Source: Photobacterium sanctipauli (GTDB taxonomy: Bacteria > Pseudomonadota > Gammaproteobacteria > Enterobacterales > Vibrionaceae). Taken from it: 64,000 bases of DNA. The DNA lies in contig NZ_PYMA01000001.1 in the NCBI RefSeq assembly GCF_003026495.1, positions 434,001-498,000 of the forward strand, in the 5' to 3' direction. Of the stretch, positions 8,909 to 18,235 are shown piece by piece. The translations under genes and the position numbers were made by a program. The notes below the pieces were generated by a model. The model did no database searches. It was not told the DNA's origin and saw nothing but the letters and a program-made list of their open reading frames with translations. The stretch's first letter is position 1. Every line of letters starts with the position of its first letter.

Positions 8909-9340
8909 TCATCGCTCAAGGCGAACAAATAAAATATCGCAGGGCATCTTGCGTAACAATGGCTCACTCGCTGACATTGTAAGCTGATGGAAGAGGGTTG
9001 ATTCATGGTGGCCAATAATTAACAGATCAATCTCATACTCACCCACCGCTTTTATGATTTGATCTTCCACATACCCTGCATAAAACAAGTGTTTATATAC
9101 AGGGTAATCAGCCCCTTTAAGTAAGTTTTTCATGGCGATTACAGACTGGCTGTGTACCTTGTCATCAAACCTTTCAGGATTAAATTCACGCACACCCTCA
9201 TAGATCTTAGAGAAGTCAGGATCAATGTGGATCACACTAAACTGTGCTTGATTTAGCCGCGCTTGCTGCGCCGATTTCATCACCAATTGTTCAGCATCTT
9301 CATTGAAGTTCACTGCTAGCATCATATGCTTATAGTTCAT
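8909..9340 (-). CDS. Universal stress protein (UspA family)
   Basis: This 143-residue cytoplasmic protein begins MNYKHMMLAVNFNEDAEQLV, the usual UspA beta1-alpha1 opening. It closes with LLIIGHHESTLFHQLTMSASEPLLRKMPCDILFV, the Usp C-terminal pattern. The ATP-loop Gly/His residues (G-x2-G-x9-G-S/T) are only partly kept, so nucleotide binding is uncertain and it may be of the non-ATP UspA class. Translation from upstream in-frame starts (up to 9502) would add sequence overlapping the divergent gene's 5' region, so the internal ATG at 9340 is preferred. Confidence 0.8.
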   Translation of the reverse strand: MNYKHMMLAVNFNEDAEQLVMKSAQQARLNQAQFSVIHIDPDFSKIYEGVREFNPERFDDKVHSQSVIAMKNLLKGADYPVYKHLFYAGYVEDQIIKAVGEYEIDLLIIGHHESTLFHQLTMSASEPLLRKMPCDILFVRLER

Positions 9341-9511
9341 GACAACACCCAGCTGGCTGTGGTTTCTCCCTTTCAAGTATATCCAACCACACTGCAAGTC
9401 GCTGACTTTCACATTCCTTCCACAAGATGCCACCATAAATACGGTGTTTATTGCAGCCGCTATACTGTTATCAGCAACCGAATAACCATAACCAAAAATC
9501 AAGGTCGTTAT

Positions 9512-10306
9512 ATGTTTCAGGAAGCCTTCTTTGATTCGCTATCCATCTATGCCATTCTGGCTTTGATCTTTATCGTCATCGCCTTAATGTTCGAGTTCGG
9601 ATACCGTTTAGCCCTTGGTACCCCCTCGAAGCAAATCACCCAATCAATCAGCCCTATGGCAACAGGCCTTGCTAGCCTGCTCGCGTTTATTCTTGCTTTT
9701 ACCTTTAGTATGGCGGCGTCAAAATCAGCCGATCGCAAAGAGTTGGTATTGAAGGAAGCCAATGCTGTGGGGACGGCGATCCTCCGTACATCGCTACTTG
9801 ATGAGCCCTACCGCTCAAGAAGCCGCGAGCTATTTAGAGAATATGTCACCATCAGGGTTGTTGAAGACAAGAGAAAGCAAAAACGGGTTGTTAATTCAGT
9901 CATCAAACAAAGTGAGGCTCTCCAACTCCAGCTCTGGAACGAAGCGATGAAAGCCCATGAATCTACCTCCCCTCAGCAATTACTGCTCTATATAAATTCT
10001 TTAAACGAAGTCATTGATATACATACAGAAAGAATCAATAAAGGGATCCGTGGCCGTATCCCTGTCAGCATTTGGTTTACTTTGGGTTTTCTCACTTTTC
10101 TAACGATTGGGCTCAATGGCCTCCAAGTCGGATCGCAAAACAAAGGCCGTGCACTGGTGGCCGCAGTGCCTTTTGCACTGGCTTTTTCTATCGTTCTTAC
10201 CTTAATTGTCGAACTCGACAGGCCTTCGAGAAGTATCATCGATATCAGCCAGCAGCCTCTCATTGATTTGCGTGACAGTTTGGACGTAATGTTAAAGCCA
10301 AAGTAA
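9512..10306 (+). CDS. DUF4239 (bestrophin-like) membrane protein
   Basis: This 264-residue membrane protein has about four hydrophobic segments: near the N-terminus, at the SISPMATGLASLLAFILAFTFSMA stretch, and two near the C-terminus. A long charged cytoplasmic helix region lies between them. The block TGLASLLAFILAFTFSMAASKSADRKELVLKEANAVGTA is typical of DUF4239 proteins, described as bestrophin-like but without proven function. The ATG at 9512 has AAGG 8 bp upstream. Longer in-frame starts overlap the divergent Usp gene. A channel or stress role is only a guess. Confidence 0.7.
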   Translation: MFQEAFFDSLSIYAILALIFIVIALMFEFGYRLALGTPSKQITQSISPMATGLASLLAFILAFTFSMAASKSADRKELVLKEANAVGTAILRTSLLDEPYRSRSRELFREYVTIRVVEDKRKQKRVVNSVIKQSEALQLQLWNEAMKAHESTSPQQLLLYINSLNEVIDIHTERINKGIRGRIPVSIWFTLGFLTFLTIGLNGLQVGSQNKGRALVAAVPFALAFSIVLTLIVELDRPSRSIIDISQQPLIDLRDSLDVMLKPK

Positions 10307-10554
10307 TAAAACCGCCCCAAAAAATACCCACTAAGTATTAGGTTATTTCCTGTACACACGTAATAACTAATTTGTCGACATAAAAGAAGGGAGGTTGATG
10401 GGGATCAAATTTGTAGATTTTTTCTTATAATCGCAATCAAAAGTTAATATGAAACCCTAACCTTATCATGTATATTCACACCACTTTATGAGATGGATAT
10501 CACATTTACATATCTATCAGTAATAAAATATATTAAAAATGATAAGGCTAGGTA

Positions 10555-10671
10555 ATGAGTAAGGATGCGAAGCAACTTCGGCAAAAGCTAAAAATACAAA
10601 GTCGTGATGCAATCAACAAGACAAGGTTGTCTTTTCTTGAAAAGTACAATAAGCAATCAAAAAACCGCTAA
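10555..10671 (+). CDS. Possible 38-residue basic small protein
   Basis: The ORF starts at ATG with AAGG 8 bp upstream and encodes 38 residues rich in Lys, Arg, Gln and Asn (start MSKDAKQLRQKLKIQSRD). The charge pattern suggests an amphipathic helix and a nucleic-acid or membrane-surface binder, but I recognise no family. Evidence is limited to the ribosome-binding site and composition. Conservation would decide. Confidence 0.35.
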   Translation: MSKDAKQLRQKLKIQSRDAINKTRLSFLEKYNKQSKNR

Positions 10672-10712
10672 AAGCACCTCTGATCCAAATTTAGAACGGT
10701 TAACATAAAGAA

Positions 10713-10736
10713 GCCACTCATAATCATGAATGGCTC
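10713..10736 (-). terminator. Hairpin after the small secreted-type protein
   Basis: An inverted repeat GCCACTCAT / ATGAATGGC (one mismatch) with an AATC loop lies 27 bp past the stop of the minus-strand gene at 10763. On that strand it is followed by a TTCTTT tail. It probably closes the prp-linked transcript. Confidence 0.5.
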
Positions 10737-10762
10737 CTTAATTTACTCGCCTGGACATTGGA

Positions 10763-11035
10763 TTAATACTCAGCAGGCACAACAAGATTGCCCAAAACCA
10801 CCTTTTTTATTGCAGGCGACATGCTTTGCTCATAATATTCAGCAAGCTTTTTTTCATGCAAAGCCACCTTGGTATCGGGTACGACCGCCTTCTCGTGCTG
10901 TTCATCCATAAACACAATTGACGGTTCAAACTGCGGTACGTTCGCATATTCAGTCACGCTATCATCAAACCATGACAACTTATCGACGGCCACAATCCCC
11001 AAGGCAAAAATCATCACGATAAGATTAAGCTGCAT
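10763..11035 (-). CDS. Small membrane-anchored or secreted hypothetical protein
   Basis: This 90-residue protein begins with a short hydrophobic segment (MQLNLIVMIFALGIVAVDK) that could be a signal anchor, followed by a polar domain with no recognisable motif. The Shine-Dalgarno is near perfect (AAGGAGG, 6 bp before ATG), so it is very likely expressed. It lies 71 bp downstream of prpE on the same strand and could be the last gene of the propionate transcript. Alternatively it has its own promoter in the gap, where a half CRP-like site (TGTGATCTTGATCG) is visible near 11088. Confidence 0.6.
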   Translation of the reverse strand: MQLNLIVMIFALGIVAVDKLSWFDDSVTEYANVPQFEPSIVFMDEQHEKAVVPDTKVALHEKKLAEYYEQSMSPAIKKVVLGNLVVPAEY

Positions 11036-11106
11036 AGATCCTCCTTTTTCAATGCATCGCCTTAGTTGTAAACCAATTGTTAAAAACGATCAAGATCACA
11101 TTAACA

Positions 11107-12981
11107 TCAATTGATTACTTTCTCTATCTCGCTGAGGCTCGAAGGATCATCAATCGTCGATGGCACAACATACTGCTCACCATCTGCTATCTGCCGAATT
11201 ACCCTACGCAATATCTTACCTGAGCGCGTTTTAGGTAGCCTATCGACCACCAGCGCACGGTTGAAGCAGGCTACCGCACCGATTTCGCTTCGCACTTTCT
11301 GCAGTAGTTCTTTTTCTATGGCACCATTCTCCGAATAGTAGCCATCTTTTAAAACCACCAGACCCAACGGTAACTGACCTTTCAAGTCATCATGGATACC
11401 AATCACCGCACACTCGGCAACGGCTTCATGGCCGCCTACCACTTCCTCCATCTCACCCGTTGATAAACGGTGACCCGCCACATTGATGACATCGTCTATG
11501 CGTCCCATCACGAATAAATACCCTTCATCATCAAGGTAGCCCCCATCCCCTGAAACGTAATACCCTGGGAATTGACTTAAATAGCCTGACTGGAACCTAT
11601 CGTGGTTGCGCCACACCGTGGGTAGGCAGCCGGGTGGTAGTGGCCTTTTAATCGCAATATAGCCTTGCTGATTGGCTTGTTTTTCTTCTCCGGTTTCATC
11701 TAAAACAACCACGCCATAACCCGGTATAGGTATAGTGGCCGAGCCTGGTTTAATCGCAAAACTTTCTAGCCCAACCGGGTTACCCGCGATAGCCCAGCCT
11801 GTTTCTGTCTGCCACCAATGATCGATCACTGGGCGCTGGGTTTTCTCTTGCACCCATTCCAGTGTTGGCGGATCTAACCTTTCGCCCGCCATATAAATCG
11901 CTTTTAGCTTCGGCATCGGGTAATCCACCAACATTGCCCCTTCGGGATCTTCTTTCTTAATCGCTCGGAAGGTTGTAGGGGCGGAAAACAGCACCTTCAC
12001 CCCGTAGTCATTACATACTCGCCAAAACGCCGCAGGATCAGGTGTTTTAACCGGTTTCCCCTCAAACATAACCGTGGTGCAACCATGAATGAGTGGACCA
12101 TAAACAATATAAGAATGGCCAACGACCCAACCAACGTCAGACGCAGCCCAAAATACATCACCGGGATCCACGGCATAGACCGTCTCCATACTGTATTTCA
12201 TCGCTACGGCATGGCCGCCATTGTCCCTCACCACTCCTTTCGGTTTGCCCGTTGTGCCAGAGGTATACAAAATATAAAGTGGGTCGGTGGCTTTGACGGG
12301 CACACAGGGATACATGTCTGCTTTTTGCTTTAGCATCTGCCAGTCACGATCCCTTTCTTCGGTTAATTCTGCACGGCAGGCATTACGTTGGAATACCACC
12401 ACATGCTCTGGCTTCCAACGGCTGTCCATAATGGCTAGATCAACCAAAGGCTTATAAGGGATAACCTTGTTTACTTCGATGCCGCAGCTAGCAGTCAGTA
12501 CCAGTTTGGGCTCGGCGTCTTCGATACGCACAGCCAGCTCATTGGGCGCAAAGCCCCCGAATACCACTGAGTGAATGGCACCGATCCGAGCGCATGCCAA
12601 CATGGCCATTGCAGCTTCGGGGATCATCGGCATATATATCACCACGCGATCCCCTTTCACTACCCCAAGCTCAGCCAACATACCCGCCGTTTTGGCGACT
12701 TGGTCTCGCAATACCTGATAACTGTATTGAACCTTGGTGCCTGTTACTGGTGAGTCATAAATAAGGGCAGTTTGATCGCCCCTCCCCGCTTCCACATGCT
12801 GATCTAACGCCAAGTAACAGGTATTCAATTCACCGTCAGCAAACCAGCGTTCGATACCATTTTCATCTTTGCTTAAAATCGTTTGCGGAAATTGATACCA
12901 CGGAAGTTTTTGTGCTTGCTGTTGCCAAAAATCTTGCGGCGCAGTTTGTGCCAACTGATATTCTTTCTGATATACAGACAT
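11107..12981 (-). CDS. prpE: Propionyl-CoA synthetase
   Basis: This 624-residue ANL-superfamily acyl-CoA synthetase activates propionate to propionyl-CoA using ATP and CoA. The phosphate loop YTSGTTGKPKGVVRDNGG, the core VFSAPTTFRAIK and the C-terminal catalytic-lysine segment KTRSGKILRR are intact. The GHAVAMK stretch fits PrpE rather than acetate-specific Acs. The ATG at 12981 has GGAGGA 8 bp upstream. An ATG at 13008 would add 9 residues. The C-terminal Lys is the usual target of acetyl/propionyl control. It is the last enzyme gene of the prp operon, 81 bp after prpF. Confidence 0.93.
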   Translation of the reverse strand: MSVYQKEYQLAQTAPQDFWQQQAQKLPWYQFPQTILSKDENGIERWFADGELNTCYLALDQHVEAGRGDQTALIYDSPVTGTKVQYSYQVLRDQVAKTAGMLAELGVVKGDRVVIYMPMIPEAAMAMLACARIGAIHSVVFGGFAPNELAVRIEDAEPKLVLTASCGIEVNKVIPYKPLVDLAIMDSRWKPEHVVVFQRNACRAELTEERDRDWQMLKQKADMYPCVPVKATDPLYILYTSGTTGKPKGVVRDNGGHAVAMKYSMETVYAVDPGDVFWAASDVGWVVGHSYIVYGPLIHGCTTVMFEGKPVKTPDPAAFWRVCNDYGVKVLFSAPTTFRAIKKEDPEGAMLVDYPMPKLKAIYMAGERLDPPTLEWVQEKTQRPVIDHWWQTETGWAIAGNPVGLESFAIKPGSATIPIPGYGVVVLDETGEEKQANQQGYIAIKRPLPPGCLPTVWRNHDRFQSGYLSQFPGYYVSGDGGYLDDEGYLFVMGRIDDVINVAGHRLSTGEMEEVVGGHEAVAECAVIGIHDDLKGQLPLGLVVLKDGYYSENGAIEKELLQKVRSEIGAVACFNRALVVDRLPKTRSGKILRRVIRQIADGEQYVVPSTIDDPSSLSEIEKVIN

Positions 12982-13062
12982 AGTGCTTCCTCCAGTATGT
13001 CCTGACATTGCTCAATCAAAGTGCTTTAAACGTTTTAGTTAATAACGTTATTCAAAATGCCG

Positions 13063-14271
13063 TTATACAAAGACATCAGATGGAACACGGACAAAGCCCT
13101 CCATCAATATGCGCGCGCTGCGACTCATCATCACTTTCTCAACCTGCCAACCTTGCGGTGCTGGTTTTGCACGCGCCCCCACCCTCAGCGTTCCCGATGG
13201 GTGGCCGAAAGTGACAGACTCTTTATTCCCGCCACCAGCAGCCAAGTTAACCAAGGTTCCCGGTACACACGCTGCAGAAGCGATGGCCACTGCCGCAGTG
13301 CCCATCATGGCATGGTGCAACTTCCCCATCGACAAGGCTCGCACCAGTACATCAACATCCTCTTCATTCACGGCTTTACCACTTGATGATAGGTAGGTGT
13401 TGGGTTTGGCGACAAAAGCCACTTTAGGCGTGTGCTGACGAGTTTCAGCTTCTTCAAGGCTCGTTATCAGCCCCATTTTCAATGCACCATGGGCCCGGAT
13501 ACGCTCGAACATCGCCAACGCCTTTTCATCGCTGTTAATGTCTTCCTGCAATTCAGTGCCGGTATAGCCCAGCGCGTCGGCATCGATGAAGATCGTCGGT
13601 ATCCCAGCGTTGATCATTGTGGCATTGAAGGTTCCCACATCAGGCACTTCGAGATCATCGATCAAGTTACCGGTTGGGAACATCGCGCCATCGCCGTCGG
13701 CAGGATCCATAAAATCCACCTGGATCTCAGCGGCAGGGAATGTCACGCCATCGAGTTCGAAGTCGCCGGTTTCCTGCACAAAACCATTCACCACCGGCAC
13801 ATGGATTTCGATGGTTTTCTCGATATTAACCTGCCAAACACGCACGGTAACGCTGCCATTTTGTGGAATACGCTCTTTCGCAATGAGCCCGGCATGAATC
13901 GCGAACGGCCCAACAGCTGCCGAAAGGTTTCCGCAATTGCCACTCCAATCCACAAAAGGTTTATCAATCGATACTTGGCCAAACAAATAATCGACATCGT
14001 GATCTGCTTTGTCGCTTTTTGACACAATCACGGTTTTGCTGGTACTCGAAGTGGCGCCCCCCATCCCATCAATTTGCTTGGCATAAGGGTCTGGGCTACC
14101 AATGACGCGCATCAGCAACTTATCTCGACTTTCACCTGCCACCTGAGCTTCGGGGGGTAAGTCAGCAAGGTTGAAAAACACCCCTTTGCTGGTGCCACCA
14201 CGGATATAAGTGGCTGGCACTTTTAATTGTGGCTGGGACTTAAATTGAAGCTGAGAAGATAAATTTGTCAT
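13063..14271 (-). CDS. prpF: 2-methylaconitate cis-trans isomerase
   Basis: This 402-residue PrpF protein opens with the family motif ATYIRGGTSKGVFF. PrpF isomerises the trans-2-methylaconitate made by AcnD to the cis form, so AcnD/PrpF together replace PrpD. The ATG follows GGAGAGATAATC and lies 11 bp after the acnD stop, so the two are translationally linked. Length matches the family (about 395). Confidence 0.95.
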   Translation of the reverse strand: MTNLSSQLQFKSQPQLKVPATYIRGGTSKGVFFNLADLPPEAQVAGESRDKLLMRVIGSPDPYAKQIDGMGGATSSTSKTVIVSKSDKADHDVDYLFGQVSIDKPFVDWSGNCGNLSAAVGPFAIHAGLIAKERIPQNGSVTVRVWQVNIEKTIEIHVPVVNGFVQETGDFELDGVTFPAAEIQVDFMDPADGDGAMFPTGNLIDDLEVPDVGTFNATMINAGIPTIFIDADALGYTGTELQEDINSDEKALAMFERIRAHGALKMGLITSLEEAETRQHTPKVAFVAKPNTYLSSSGKAVNEEDVDVLVRALSMGKLHHAMMGTAAVAIASAACVPGTLVNLAAGGGNKESVTFGHPSGTLRVGARAKPAPQGWQVEKVMMSRSARILMEGFVRVPSDVFV

Positions 14272-14282
14272 GATTATCTCTC

Positions 14283-16868
14283 CTATTGTGCCAAGAAGTC
14301 TTGGGCGAAGCGCTGGAGTACACCGCCCGCCTGGTACACTGCCACTTCATCCGCCGTATCGAGGCGGCATGTTACTGGCACATCGAACTTTTCACCGTTA
14401 GCACGCGTCACCACCAAGGCCAAGTCAGCACCTGATTTTATGTCACCAACCACGTCATAAAGCTCGGTTCCGTCCAGCCCCAAGGTGTTACGATCAGTGC
14501 CTTGCTTAAACTGCAATGGCAATACCCCCATTCCCACCAAATTAGTACGGTGGATACGCTCAAATCCTTCAGCCACAATCGCTTCAACACCTGCTAAACG
14601 CACCCCTTTTGCCGCCCAATCACGCGATGAGCCCTGCCCATAGTCAGCACCGGCCACCACTATTAGAGGCTGCTTGCGTTCCATATAGGTCTCAATGGCT
14701 TCCCACATACGAACGACCTTGCCTTCAGGTTCAATTCGCGCCAACGAACCTTGCACAACCTCGCCTTCTTTCTTCACCATTTCATTAAACAGTTTCGGGT
14801 TGGCAAATGTTGCCCGCTGCGCGGTGAGATGGTCTCCCCTATGGGTAGCATAAGAGTTGAAGTCTTCTTCAGGCACGCCCATCTTCGCCAAATACTCACC
14901 CGCCGCGCTAGATGCCAGAATGGCATTCGATGGTGATAGATGATCGGTAGTGATATTGTCCCCCAATACTGCCAAAGGGCGCATCCCTGATAGGGTTCGT
15001 TTGCCAGCCAGCGCCCCTTCCCAATAAGGCGGCCTGCGAATATAGGTGCTCATTGGACGCCAATCGTAAAGCGGATTGTTGTTACGCTGCTCATCATGCA
15101 GTTTAAACATCTGGATATACACCTGATTAAACTGCTCAGGCTTCACATGCTCACCGACAACCGCATCAATCTCCTCGTCAGTGGGCCACAGATCATTGAG
15201 GTAAATTGGATTGCCTTGCTGGTCGTTACCAAGAGAGTCACGCTCAATATCAAAGCGTATAGAGCCTGCTAGCGCATAGGCAACGACCAAAGGTGGCGAT
15301 GCCAGAAAGGCTTGTTTTGCATACGGATGGATACGACCATCAAAGTTTCGGTTACCCGACAGTACTGCGGTGGCATAGAGATCGCGGTCGATGATCTCCT
15401 GCTGAATATCAGGATCCAATGCCCCGCTCATGCCGTTACAGGTGGTGCAGGCATAAGCCACGATACCAAAGCCCAGCTTCTCTAATTCTGGCAACAGTCC
15501 GGCTTCTTCCAAATACAATTTGGCGACTTTGGATCCGGGTGCAAACGAGGATTTCACCCATGGCTTGCGCACCAAGCCTAGCTCATTGGCCTTCTTGGCA
15601 AGTAAGCCCGCTGCGACCACATTTCGCGGGTTGCTGGTATTGGTACAAGACGTAATGGCCGCAATAATAACGGCACCATCAGGCAACTCGCCGTCTTTTT
15701 CTTGCCATTCACCCGATATCCCGCGCGAGGCAAGCTCAGAGGTCGGTAAACGACGGTGGGGGTTTGACGGCCCAGCCATATTGCGGGACACACTCGACAA
15801 GTCGAATTCCAACACCCGCTCATATTGAGCCGTTTCCAAATCGTCTGCCCACAAACCGGTATGCTTGGCGTATTGTTCAACCAGCTCGACCTGCTGCTCG
15901 TCCCGTCCGGTCAGTTTGAGGTAGTTAATGGTCTGTTCGTCGATATAAAACATACCCGCCGTTGCACCGTATTCCGGCGTCATATTGGAGATAGTTGCAC
16001 GGTCGCCAATAGTAAGGTCACGCGCCCCTTCGCCAAAGAACTCAAGATAAGACGACACCACACGCTCGTTACGAAGAAACTCGGTGATAGCCAACACGAT
16101 ATCGGTTGCGGTAATACCTAGTTGACGCTTGCCTGTGAGGTTTACGCCAACAATATCGGGCAATCGCATCATGGATGGCCGGCCTAACATCACCGTCTCG
16201 GCTTCGAGTCCGCCCACACCTATCGCAATGACACCCAGCGCATCAACATGGGGAGTGTGGCTATCCGTCCCCACGCAGGTATCTGGGTAGGCGACACCGT
16301 TCTTGGCTTGAACCACCGGTGACATTTTCTCCAGATTGATCTGGTGCATAATGCCGTTACCAGCCGGTATCACGCTGACATTTTCAAAAGCCGTTTTACA
16401 CCACTCGATAAAATGAAAGCGATCCTCGTTGCGGCGCTCTTCTATTGCCCGGTTTTTGTCGAACGCTTCCGGATCAAAACCGGCATGTTCTACGGCAAGG
16501 GAGTGATCAACAATAAGCTGGGTTTCCACCACCGGATTCACTTTAGCCGGATCGCCACCTTGTTCGGCAATCGCATCACGCAATCCCGCGAGATCAACCA
16601 AGGCCGTCTGCCCAAGAATGTCGTGACAAACCACACGCGCTGGATACCAAGGAAAGTCAAGATCCCGCTTTCGATCGATGATCTGCTTCAAGCAGTCAGT
16701 CAAAGATTCAGGATCGCAGCACCTCACCAGTTGCTCAGCCAACACCCGAGACGTATATGGGAGGTTTTCATAAGCACCGGGCGATATATCATTGACGGCC
16801 TCGCGGGTATCAAAGAAATCAAGCCCGCTACCTGCCAGTGGTTTACGGTATTGAGTATTCATGTTCAT
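14283..16868 (-). CDS. acnD: Fe/S-dependent 2-methylisocitrate dehydratase (AcnD)
   Basis: This 861-residue aconitase-family enzyme dehydrates 2-methylcitrate in the methylcitrate cycle. The 4Fe-4S cysteines are visible at C408 (ITSCTNTSNP), C474 and C477 (ACTTCNG). The C-terminal swivel domain carries GADYGQGSSRDWAAKG. Its length and its place between prpC and prpF identify AcnD rather than housekeeping AcnA. ATGs at 16868 and 16862 are both possible starts. The first has GGATG about 8 bp upstream. Confidence 0.95.
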   Translation of the reverse strand: MNMNTQYRKPLAGSGLDFFDTREAVNDISPGAYENLPYTSRVLAEQLVRCCDPESLTDCLKQIIDRKRDLDFPWYPARVVCHDILGQTALVDLAGLRDAIAEQGGDPAKVNPVVETQLIVDHSLAVEHAGFDPEAFDKNRAIEERRNEDRFHFIEWCKTAFENVSVIPAGNGIMHQINLEKMSPVVQAKNGVAYPDTCVGTDSHTPHVDALGVIAIGVGGLEAETVMLGRPSMMRLPDIVGVNLTGKRQLGITATDIVLAITEFLRNERVVSSYLEFFGEGARDLTIGDRATISNMTPEYGATAGMFYIDEQTINYLKLTGRDEQQVELVEQYAKHTGLWADDLETAQYERVLEFDLSSVSRNMAGPSNPHRRLPTSELASRGISGEWQEKDGELPDGAVIIAAITSCTNTSNPRNVVAAGLLAKKANELGLVRKPWVKSSFAPGSKVAKLYLEEAGLLPELEKLGFGIVAYACTTCNGMSGALDPDIQQEIIDRDLYATAVLSGNRNFDGRIHPYAKQAFLASPPLVVAYALAGSIRFDIERDSLGNDQQGNPIYLNDLWPTDEEIDAVVGEHVKPEQFNQVYIQMFKLHDEQRNNNPLYDWRPMSTYIRRPPYWEGALAGKRTLSGMRPLAVLGDNITTDHLSPSNAILASSAAGEYLAKMGVPEEDFNSYATHRGDHLTAQRATFANPKLFNEMVKKEGEVVQGSLARIEPEGKVVRMWEAIETYMERKQPLIVVAGADYGQGSSRDWAAKGVRLAGVEAIVAEGFERIHRTNLVGMGVLPLQFKQGTDRNTLGLDGTELYDVVGDIKSGADLALVVTRANGEKFDVPVTCRLDTADEVAVYQAGGVLQRFAQDFLAQ

Positions 16869-16892
16869 AAATTACATCCGTAAATTGTGGTA

Positions 16893-18068
16893 TTAACGAC
16901 GCTCTTCAATCGGCAGCCAATCCTGATGCTCAGGGCCTTCATAGTCAGCACTTGGGCGAATAATACGGTTATTGTCACGTTGCTCGAATACATGTGCTGC
17001 CCAGCCCGTGACACGGCTCATCACAAAAATAGGGGTGAAGAGCTTGGTAGGGATCCCCATAAAGTGATAGGCCGAAGCATGGAAAAAGTCGGCATTACAG
17101 AACAACCCTTTCTCGCGCTTCATTACTTGCTCAACCCGCTCAGAAACCGCGTATAAGTGCGTGTCACCAACATCAGCGGACAATTTTTCTGACCATGCTT
17201 TAATTAAAGCATTCCGGGGGTCGGATTCACGGTAAATCGCATGACCAAAGCCCATGATTTTGTCTTTATTCGCCAACATTTCCATAATGCCAGCTTCAGC
17301 TTCATCGGGAGTTTGCCACTGCTCAATCATCGCCATCGCCGCCTCATTGGCACCTCCATGCAACGGGCCACGCAAACTACCAATGGCTGCAGTGATGCAA
17401 GAGTGCAGATCTGACAAGGTTGAGGCGCAAACCCGGGCGGTAAACGTTGAAGCATTAAACTCATGCTCGGCATACAGCACCAATGAACAATGCATCACTT
17501 GCTTATGGAGTGCCGATGGTGACTTGTCAGTGAGCATTTCAAGGAAGTAGCCACCGATACTATCCTCGCGGCTATTAGCCGTATCGATACGGACTCCGTC
17601 GTGGCTATAGCGATACCAGTAGCAAATAATGGCAGGCAACATGGCGAGCAGTTGGTCAGTTTTTTCATCCTGCTGCGAGAAATCAAGCTCCTGCTCAAGA
17701 TTACCAAGCATTGAACAACCCGTTCGCATTACATCCATTGGGTGGGCATCGGCCGGGATAGTTTCGAGTACCAACCTTAATGCTTCAGGTAGCCCCCGAA
17801 ATTCAACCAGTGCTTGTTTGTAATTTTGTAATTCTTGCTTATTTGGCAGTTTGCCTTTTAATAATAAATAGGCCACTTCTTCAAACTCAGCATAATTAGC
17901 CAAGTCGGTAATATCGTAACCTCGGTAGGTCAGCCCTGTGCCTGATTTACCGACCGTACACAGCGCTGTTACCCCAGCGCTTTGGCCTCTCAAGCCAGCG
18001 CCCCCAAGGGCTGGTGATTTCTTTTCGCTCTCGTCCTTCTTTACATCAGCTACGGCTATCGCAGTCAT
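16893..18068 (-). CDS. prpC: 2-methylcitrate synthase
   Basis: This 391-residue citrate-synthase-family enzyme condenses propionyl-CoA with oxaloacetate. Catalytic residues lie in SLRGPLHGGANEAAM (His), MGFGHAIYRESDPRN (His) and NADFFHASAYHFMGIP (Asp). It is shorter than TCA-cycle GltA (about 427) and lacks the NADH-binding N-terminal domain, as expected for PrpC. The ATG follows AAGGAG. It lies 24 bp upstream of acnD and 158 bp downstream of prpB. Confidence 0.95.
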   Translation of the reverse strand: MTAIAVADVKKDESEKKSPALGGAGLRGQSAGVTALCTVGKSGTGLTYRGYDITDLANYAEFEEVAYLLLKGKLPNKQELQNYKQALVEFRGLPEALRLVLETIPADAHPMDVMRTGCSMLGNLEQELDFSQQDEKTDQLLAMLPAIICYWYRYSHDGVRIDTANSREDSIGGYFLEMLTDKSPSALHKQVMHCSLVLYAEHEFNASTFTARVCASTLSDLHSCITAAIGSLRGPLHGGANEAAMAMIEQWQTPDEAEAGIMEMLANKDKIMGFGHAIYRESDPRNALIKAWSEKLSADVGDTHLYAVSERVEQVMKREKGLFCNADFFHASAYHFMGIPTKLFTPIFVMSRVTGWAAHVFEQRDNNRIIRPSADYEGPEHQDWLPIEERR

Positions 18069-18205
18069 AGCAGACTCCTTCTTAAGTTGTATTCACGTTA
18101 TTTTAAATAAGTTGGGCTTCCTCTTTATTTATTGGATAAATGGATACACTTATCCCCAGAGGTTATTTCCACCCTGTACTTGTTTGCGATTTTTATTGTT
18201 TTAAT

Positions 18206-18235
18206 AAGCCTTAGAGATAATTTCGATTAAGGCTT
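18206..18235 (-). terminator. Hairpin overlapping the prpB stop codon
   Basis: An 8-bp inverted repeat (AAGCCTTA / TAAGGCTT) includes the prpB stop codon and lies in the 158-bp prpB-prpC gap. It has no long T tract after it on the minus strand. It may be a partial terminator, RNA-processing site or 3'-end protector that tunes prpB against prpC. Confidence 0.35.

Larger units (their letters stand above)
10307..10762. other. 456-bp intergenic region with two very short ORFs
   Basis: This AT-rich gap holds a 10-codon ORF with an unusually strong Shine-Dalgarno (GGGAGG, ATG at 10398, stop at 10428-10430) and a 38-codon ORF at 10555. It also holds a hairpin at 10713-10734 terminating the minus-strand unit to the right. 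I see no clear terminator for the DUF4239 gene. Confidence 0.5.

Noticed and set aside
10372-10383. TTTGTCGACATA, similar to the prp operator.
   Set aside because: Only the central nine bases match ATTGTCGACAAT and it is not near a prp promoter; a chance match is likely.
13432-14022. A long plus-strand reading frame opposite prpF.
   Set aside because: It lies wholly within the well-supported prpF gene on the other strand and shows no family pattern; it is a codon-bias shadow.
16344-16883. A plus-strand frame of about 179 codons opposite acnD.
   Set aside because: It is fully covered by acnD, whose catalytic motifs are intact, and has no recognisable features.
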